Assembly: GCA_002733805.1 (NCBI GenBank)
Contig: NVXG01000037.1
Coordinates: 1-64,000 of the forward strand
Source of the DNA: Robiginitomaculum sp.
GTDB lineage: Bacteria; Pseudomonadota; Alphaproteobacteria; Caulobacterales; Maricaulaceae
Reading direction: 5' to 3'
Length of the DNA stretch: 64,000 nt
Below, in pieces: positions 59,299 to 64,000 of the stretch. How positions within the stretch are numbered: position 1 is the first letter of the stretch; every line of letters begins with the position of its first letter. The notes below the pieces were generated by a model. That model saw only the letters and a list, made by a program, of their open reading frames with translations, made no database searches and was not told where the DNA came from. The position numbers were made by a program, and so were the translations under genes.

Positions 59299-59754
59299 TC
59301 AATCGCCAAGTTTTTCGTCATCAATAAACCGTGCAAAGTCTTTGGTCTCGCTAAATTCCTTGTAAACGGACGCATAGCGGACATAGGCGACTTGATCCAG
59401 ATTGGCCAGTGCCTCCATCACCAGTTTTCCGATTTGATCAGAAGGGATAAACGGGTCCCCTTCGCTTTCCAGCCGCCGCACGATGGACGACACCATATTT
59501 TCCACCCGTTCCGGGTCCATGGGCCGTTTTTGCAAGGCAATGCCTACCGAGCGCATCAACTTCTCCCGGTCAAAGCGTACTTTGCGACCGGAACGCTTCA
59601 CCACGGTCAGTTCGCGAATCTGCACCCGCTCAAAGGTAGTGAAACGCTGGCCACAACCTTGGCACTGCCGCCGCCGCCTGATGGCTGCTCCCGCTTCGGC
59701 TGCCCGGGAGTCTTTCACCTGGGTATCCTCGTTTGAACAAAAAGGGCAGCGCAT
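59299..59754 (-). CDS. nrdR: Transcriptional repressor NrdR
   Basis: 151 residues. N-terminal zinc ribbon [17 protein letters not shown] with CQGCGQRF, then an ATP-cone domain ([20 protein letters not shown]). It represses ribonucleotide reductase genes in response to ATP/dATP. Its start is four bases from the glyA stop. Confidence 0.96.
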   Translation of the reverse strand: MRCPFCSNEDTQVKDSRAAEAGAAIRRRRQCQGCGQRFTTFERVQIRELTVVKRSGRKVRFDREKLMRSVGIALQKRPMDPERVENMVSSIVRRLESEGDPFIPSDQIGKLVMEALANLDQVAYVRYASVYKEFSETKDFARFIDDEKLGD

Positions 59755-59758
59755 CGCT

Positions 59759-61051
59759 CTAACTCCGGTAAATTGGAAAGCGCCGGGTCAATGCCAACAC
59801 CCGTTCCCGCACTCTTTCCTCAACTTCAAGATTACCTTTGGGATTTTGGACCAAGGCATCTAGCACCTCGACCATCATCTGACCAACTTGAATGAACTCG
59901 GCCCGGCCAAACCCACGGGTGGTCGCGGCGGGCGATCCAATGCGAATGCCAGATGTAATGGTCGGTTTTTGCGGATCGTTCGGCACACCATTTTTATTGC
60001 ACGTTATAAAGGCGCGCTCCAGCGCGGCCTCTGCTGCTTTACCGGTCAGCCCTTTGGGGCGCAGATCAACCAGCGCCAGATGCGTGTCCGTACCGCCTGA
60101 CACCAATGAATAGCCGCCGGCCTCAAGCACAGCAGCCATTTGCTGGCAATTATCAATGACCGCCCGGATATAGGTTTTGAATTCAGGGCGCAGCGCTTCG
60201 CCAAAAGCCACGGCCTTGGCGGCAATAACGTGCATCAACGGCCCGCCCTGTAATCCAGGGAAAATGGCTGAATTAATTTTCTTGGCGATAATCTCATCAT
60301 TGGTCAGCACCATTCCGCCACGCGGTCCGCGCAGGGTTTTATGGGTGGTTGTGGTCACTACATGAGCATGTGGCAACGGATTATCGTGATATCCTGCGGC
60401 GACCAAACCGGCAATATGAGCCATATCCACCATCAATTTGGCACCAACCTCATCGGCAATACGCCGAAACCCAGCAAAATCCAGTGCACGCGGATAGGCC
60501 GAGCCGCCGGCAATAATCAAACTGGGTTTGACTTGTTTTGCCTTGGCCAGCACCCGGTCCATATCAATCTGATCTGTATTGGCATCCAGCCCGTATTGCT
60601 CGGCCTGAAACCATTTTCCTGACAAGTTTGGTCGTGCGCCATGGGTCAAGTGACCACCGGCATCCAGCGACAGACCTAAAATAGTCTCGCCGGGTTTTAC
60701 CAAGGCAAGTAAAACAGACTGGTTGGCTTGGCTGCCCGAATTGGGCTGTACGTTGGCAAAATTGGCCGAAAATAATTCTTTTGCCCGCTCAATGGCTATG
60801 GTTTCCACCCGGTCCACATATTCGCAGCCGCCATAATATCGTCGCCCCGGATAGCCTTCGGCATATTTGTTGGTGAGCACTGACCCTTGGGCCTGCAACA
60901 CAGCTTGGGAAACGATATTTTCCGAAGCAATCAACTCGATCTGTTGGCCTTGGCGATTCTGCTCTTGGCTAATATGCATATGAATAGCTGCATCCGCGTC
61001 CTCTAAACTCCGTTGAAAAAAGGTTTCGGTATTTCGGTTCATATCAGCCAT
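59759..61051 (-). CDS. glyA: Serine hydroxymethyltransferase
   Basis: PLP enzyme that interconverts serine and glycine and charges tetrahydrofolate with one-carbon units. 430 residues from the ATG at 61051, with GTGGA nine bases upstream; a start at 61075 would add eight residues. The PLP-lysine motif is [16 protein letters not shown], and GSQANQSVL and YYGGCEYVD are typical. It heads the leftward group with nrdR, nusB and thiL. Confidence 0.97.
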   Translation of the reverse strand: MADMNRNTETFFQRSLEDADAAIHMHISQEQNRQGQQIELIASENIVSQAVLQAQGSVLTNKYAEGYPGRRYYGGCEYVDRVETIAIERAKELFSANFANVQPNSGSQANQSVLLALVKPGETILGLSLDAGGHLTHGARPNLSGKWFQAEQYGLDANTDQIDMDRVLAKAKQVKPSLIIAGGSAYPRALDFAGFRRIADEVGAKLMVDMAHIAGLVAAGYHDNPLPHAHVVTTTTHKTLRGPRGGMVLTNDEIIAKKINSAIFPGLQGGPLMHVIAAKAVAFGEALRPEFKTYIRAVIDNCQQMAAVLEAGGYSLVSGGTDTHLALVDLRPKGLTGKAAEAALERAFITCNKNGVPNDPQKPTITSGIRIGSPAATTRGFGRAEFIQVGQMMVEVLDALVQNPKGNLEVEERVRERVLALTRRFPIYRS

Positions 61052-61075
61052 GGCATCATTTCCACTTTTTATCAT

Positions 61076-61361
61076 GACGAGCGGGTATTTCAGTTCCTAC
61101 TCTTAATGCGCCTTCTGGTTCAACCATTTCTTTCACAATCAAACCTGTAGTTCACGATCCGATCCTGAAAAATAGATGGTAGTGAATACTTATTCATCTC
61201 ATTCATATAAATTATACTAATAACAAAAAACCATTTTATAGTTCAGGTATTAAAACTGCTGTTACTTATTGTCAGTCAAAATAAAGTATATATCATGTGG
61301 CAAAATATTGGACAAAAGTTCCATTCGCCGCAACGTCGGCGCATAAAAAGAGAGCGCGCAA
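61076..61361. other. AT-rich divergent promoter region
   Basis: 286 strongly AT-rich bases between glyA and the mucR-like gene. Such AT-rich stretches are preferred by MucR/Ros proteins, which often repress their own genes. No gene or strong dyad is seen. Confidence 0.4.
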
Positions 61362-61790
61362 ATGAATTCGACCACACTGGACGATAAATCCAGCAACAAT
61401 GTTCTAACTTTGGCTGCTGAAATAATTTCGTCTTACGTCAGTAATAACAGGGTAGGCCCAACTGAATTACCTGATTTAATTCAATCGGTATATTCGTCGC
61501 TTATCGCTTTGGACGGTGAAAATGGCCCGCAAGCTAAACCCCAAAACCCAGCGGTTTCCATCAAACGTTCCATCACCGACGAACACATTATTTGTCTGGA
61601 AGACGGCAAGAAACTGAAAATGTTGAAGCGGTATTTACGGACCCGTTTTGGCCTGTCTCCTGATGAATATCGAAGAAAATGGGGCTTACCGGCCGATTAT
61701 CCGATGGTTGCACCGGCTTATGCCAAGCGGCGCTCCGAGTTTGCCAAGCAAATCGGCTTGGGCCGTGGCGTGGGGCGACGCAAAAAGTAG
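61362..61790 (+). CDS. MucR/Ros-family transcriptional regulator
   Basis: 142 residues. The DNA-binding region VSIKRSITDEHIICLEDGKKLKMLKRYLRTRFGLSPDEYR (read from about residue 65) and PADYPMVAPAYAKRRSE match MucR. The zinc site of Ros (Cys-Cys-His-His) is C78, D81, Y91 and F96 here, so only one canonical ligand remains. Zinc-free members are known in Mesorhizobium. The N-terminal ~55 residues are for oligomerisation in the family. Probably a global, H-NS-like silencer. Confidence 0.9.
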   Translation: MNSTTLDDKSSNNVLTLAAEIISSYVSNNRVGPTELPDLIQSVYSSLIALDGENGPQAKPQNPAVSIKRSITDEHIICLEDGKKLKMLKRYLRTRFGLSPDEYRRKWGLPADYPMVAPAYAKRRSEFAKQIGLGRGVGRRKK

Positions 61791-61817
61791 CGGGTTCACT
61801 CAAGAACCACCCAAAAC

Positions 61818-62855
61818 CTATTCTTGCTCGGCGATCAGTTGGCTGACCCGTTTCCACTCATTATCATAAAATGCGTAATCTGCCTCCAATCGTGGAACTA
61901 AATCTCTGGCTTGCTTTAAGTCTTGCAAAGCAAGTTCATATTTTTTCATATTGAGATACAAATACCCGCGCATTGAGTAGGCTTGATAGAACTTTGGCTC
62001 GTCGCGGATCACCCGTGAGAATTGCCGCAGCGCCTTTTTGAACTCATCGGCTCGCAACATGGCTTCTGCTGCACGAAAGCGCACATCAACCAAATTTGGT
62101 AGTGCTGGCTCCTCAACAAAGGAAAATAGCAGCTCGATTGTCCCTAGCGGCGGCGTATAGCTATATTCAGGTGAAAGCCAGAATGAGATAACTTCAGCCA
62201 GACATTCGCCCAGATTACGAGAGGCATAGGCACTGGGCAGCCCGGTTTCCATCCGCACTTTATCCTCAATCTGTTTCCTACGTTCACCCAACGGCAAAGC
62301 GGCGGCTGTAGACGGGGTTAACCCTTCCGATTTCAGCAATGCAATCGCTTGCCGGATTCTTGGTTCAAAAATTCTCCGAAATGCCTCGGAATTTGATACT
62401 CTTCTATAGCTATCCCCAGCGTGTACCATTTCATGAAATAGAACTCGGTGAGAAAAGTCCGGATATGCAAACATAACCTCGTCTATTGCGATGTTCTGCG
62501 TGCCTCCCTTTGCATAGTTCGGCAGGTCTGTCAGATAGACCGCAATGGTTCCATCTGACGCACCACGGGACAACAGACCGGGTGCCAGCTTATTAATTTT
62601 ATGAAAATATTCCAAAATTGAACGGTGTTGTTCTGGTGCCCAGACAATGGTTTTATAGGTCTGTCGATATGCTTCTTGTGAGCCGGGCCTCAGGGTGTCC
62701 CTGAGTACAATCAGATCTTCAACTTCGGTACGCAGTACGAAGGATTCGGAGATTTCTACCGGCGGAATTTCAGTGCTTTTCGGGAAAAAAGAAAAAATGA
62801 CGACCAGTAGTAAAAATCCGATCGCAAAGCCGACAATCATTTTTACTATTTTCAT
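61818..62855 (-). CDS. Membrane-anchored HExxH protein with TPR-like tail
   Basis: 345 residues. One N-terminal helix (about 6-24) anchors it, with the rest probably periplasmic. H141-E142-M-V-H145 fits a zinc-metallopeptidase site in a helical context (VLFHEMVHAGD), and a Glu-rich helix 72-80 residues on (LGECLAEVISFW; E217 or E221) could give the third ligand. Residues ~260-325 look like two tetratricopeptide repeats (ALRQFSRVIRDEPKFYQAY, LALQDLKQARDLVP). I do not recognise the family; peptidase activity is inferred from the motif only. Confidence 0.7.
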   Translation of the reverse strand: MKIVKMIVGFAIGFLLLVVIFSFFPKSTEIPPVEISESFVLRTEVEDLIVLRDTLRPGSQEAYRQTYKTIVWAPEQHRSILEYFHKINKLAPGLLSRGASDGTIAVYLTDLPNYAKGGTQNIAIDEVMFAYPDFSHRVLFHEMVHAGDSYRRVSNSEAFRRIFEPRIRQAIALLKSEGLTPSTAAALPLGERRKQIEDKVRMETGLPSAYASRNLGECLAEVISFWLSPEYSYTPPLGTIELLFSFVEEPALPNLVDVRFRAAEAMLRADEFKKALRQFSRVIRDEPKFYQAYSMRGYLYLNMKKYELALQDLKQARDLVPRLEADYAFYDNEWKRVSQLIAEQE

Positions 62856-62992
62856 GGAGCGCCTCGTCTAATTTGCGTCGCTTCTTAATTCCGGCATAGA
62901 ACTGCATGGAAAAAGTCTGTCAGTTTCTACTCGGATACCACAAAAAGTAGCATGCTACCATCAGGGGCCAACCTTACCTCCGCGTTTGCCGC

Positions 62993-63214
62993 TTAAACGA
63001 TGATCCCGCCCCTATCGTCAGACTTGAGGTTACGCTGCAATCGGCGCTCCAGCTTTCGCGCCGCGATGTTGCGGGCATAATCCTCATTGGCATTTTTGGG
63101 TGCAATAATGCTGACCTCAATGCCGCTTTGCACGTCAATGGCACTGATTTTTAGCGTATCGCCACAAGCAATGGTTTCAAAGATGACTTCGCGTCGGGTC
63201 TCCGGATCACTCAC
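62993..63214 (-). CDS. Small conserved protein downstream of hemA
   Basis: 73 residues from a GTG that overlaps the hemA stop by four bases (GTGA). The pattern [35 protein letters not shown] resembles a small alphaproteobacterial family of unknown function (DUF6898-like, from memory). A longer ATG frame starting at 63247 would overlap hemA by 37 bases and is less likely. Coupling to hemA suggests coexpression, not a known role. Confidence 0.65.
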   Translation of the reverse strand: MSDPETRREVIFETIACGDTLKISAIDVQSGIEVSIIAPKNANEDYARNIAARKLERRLQRNLKSDDRGGIIV

Positions 63215-64000
63215 GCGGCTCTGGCGGACAAACCCAGTTGATCCCAAACTTGGCGCAGCGCACTAACCAACTGCTCCATCAGGACATCATCATGCAATGG
63301 AGACGGCGTCAAACGCAAGCGTTCGGTCCCCTTGGGTACCGTCGGGTAATTGATCGGCTGCACATAAATACCGTGGTCGAGCAACAACCGATCACAAACC
63401 GCCTTGCAAGCCACAGGATCGGCCACCAACACCGGCACCACATGGGTCTCCGATGGCATGACCGGCAAATTTGCTTCACGCAACAAGGTTTTCAACCGAA
63501 CGGCACGTTCTTGATGTTTCACCCGTAACTCTTTGTGTTCTTTGACATAACGAATGCTGGCAGCAGCACCTGCGGCCAATGCTGGGGCCAAAGCCGTGGT
63601 AAAAATAAATCCGGGGGCATAGCTACGAATGGCATCAATAATCACCGCATCAGCAGCTACATAGCCACCCATCAGGCCAAATGCTTTGCCCAACGTGCCA
63701 TTGACGATATCGATCCGGTCCATCAAGCCTTCGCGCTCGGCCACACCGGCACCACGTTCGCCATAGAGGCCAACCGCGTGAACTTCATCCAAATAGACCA
63801 AGGCATTGTATTTGTCGGCCAGATCGCAAACTTCACGCAATGGACCCACATCACCATCCATGGAATATACAGATTCAAGTGCAATCACTTTTGACGCATT
63901 AGCTGGCGTGTTTTCCAGCAGGCTTTCCAGGTGGGCCACATCATTATGCCGCCAGATGTGCTTGGCACCGTTGGAGCGACGAATGCCTTCGATCATTGAG
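63211..64000 (-). CDS. hemA: 5-aminolevulinate synthase, 3' part
   Basis: The last ~260 residues of ALAS, the PLP enzyme that condenses glycine and succinyl-CoA to start haem synthesis by the C4 route. [13 protein letters not shown] and the PLP-lysine motif [14 protein letters not shown] are present, as are the family-typical [14 protein letters not shown] near the end. The gene runs off the right edge, so its start is not visible. The C4 route is found in alphaproteobacteria among bacteria. Confidence 0.95.
   Translation of the reverse strand, partial: SMIEGIRRSNGAKHIWRHNDVAHLESLLENTPANASKVIALESVYSMDGDVGPLREVCDLADKYNALVYLDEVHAVGLYGERGAGVAEREGLMDRIDIVNGTLGKAFGLMGGYVAADAVIIDAIRSYAPGFIFTTALAPALAAGAAASIRYVKEHKELRVKHQERAVRLKTLLREANLPVMPSETHVVPVLVADPVACKAVCDRLLLDHGIYVQPINYPTVPKGTERLRLTPSPLHDDVLMEQLVSALRQVWDQLGLSARAA

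Overview
The window comes from an alphaproteobacterial chromosome of roughly 50 % GC, judged by eye. Several features point there. Trigger factor, ClpP, ClpX, Lon and HU lie in the order typical of the class. The pyruvate dehydrogenase E1 beta subunit carries an N-terminal lipoyl domain. A 5-aminolevulinate synthase (C4 haem pathway) and a MucR/Ros-type regulator are present. An autotransporter, TolC-type channel and lipoproteins show a Gram-negative envelope. A marine Maricaulales/Hyphomonadaceae-like organism is a reasonable but unproven guess.

Positions 1-5043 hold leftward genes: a PAS-GAF histidine kinase, pyrG, secG and a degenerate receiver protein. A rightward acyl-CoA/acyl-ACP synthetase follows at 5246. 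A long leftward cluster (14226 to 6815) starts with an FtsB-like gene and encodes the whole pyruvate dehydrogenase complex (pdhA, pdhB, pdhC, lpd). A GFA-family gene, a MarC-family membrane protein and a tandem hotdog thioesterase sit inside it, several joined by 4-8 base overlaps. From 14522 to 17754 there are an exported M2 peptidase, a DUF2799-like lipoprotein, a REP-like hairpin and an AT-rich gene with a HEPN-like motif. thiC follows under a TPP riboswitch, then a small membrane protein, an acetoacetyl-CoA-synthetase-like protein lacking its P-loop and C-terminal domain, and an exported amidohydrolase.

Positions 23371-30608 are the proteostasis block, read leftward: tig, clpP, clpX, lon, hupB, tRNA-Val, tRNA-Asp, with terminators after tig, clpX and hupB. 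Positions 31051-37421 carry a copper/silver efflux operon: a Cys/His/Met-rich exported protein, then CusC, CusB fused to a CusF domain, and CusA. The operon ends eight bases from a tRNA-Thr gene that has lost its 3' acceptor strand. Next comes an AT-rich segment with an AbiH-type phage-defence gene between two imperfect copies of a ~50-bp sequence, one directly adjoining an intact tRNA-Leu. This accessory patch (about 37.4-39.0 kb) is the least ordinary part of the window.

From 39079 to 64000 the content is mostly core: a TPMT-like methyltransferase, a MATE transporter, NAD(P)HX repair enzyme, glnB-glnA, a large autotransporter, an exported isoaspartyl peptidase, parE, a DUF442 protein, a tandem pair of exported amidohydrolases, a DEAD-box helicase and a GGDEF protein. 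A leftward group then holds glyA, nrdR, nusB, thiL and an exported FliL-like protein. The last genes are a MucR regulator without canonical zinc ligands, a membrane-anchored HExxH protein with a TPR-like tail, a small conserved protein and the 3' part of hemA, which runs off the window.
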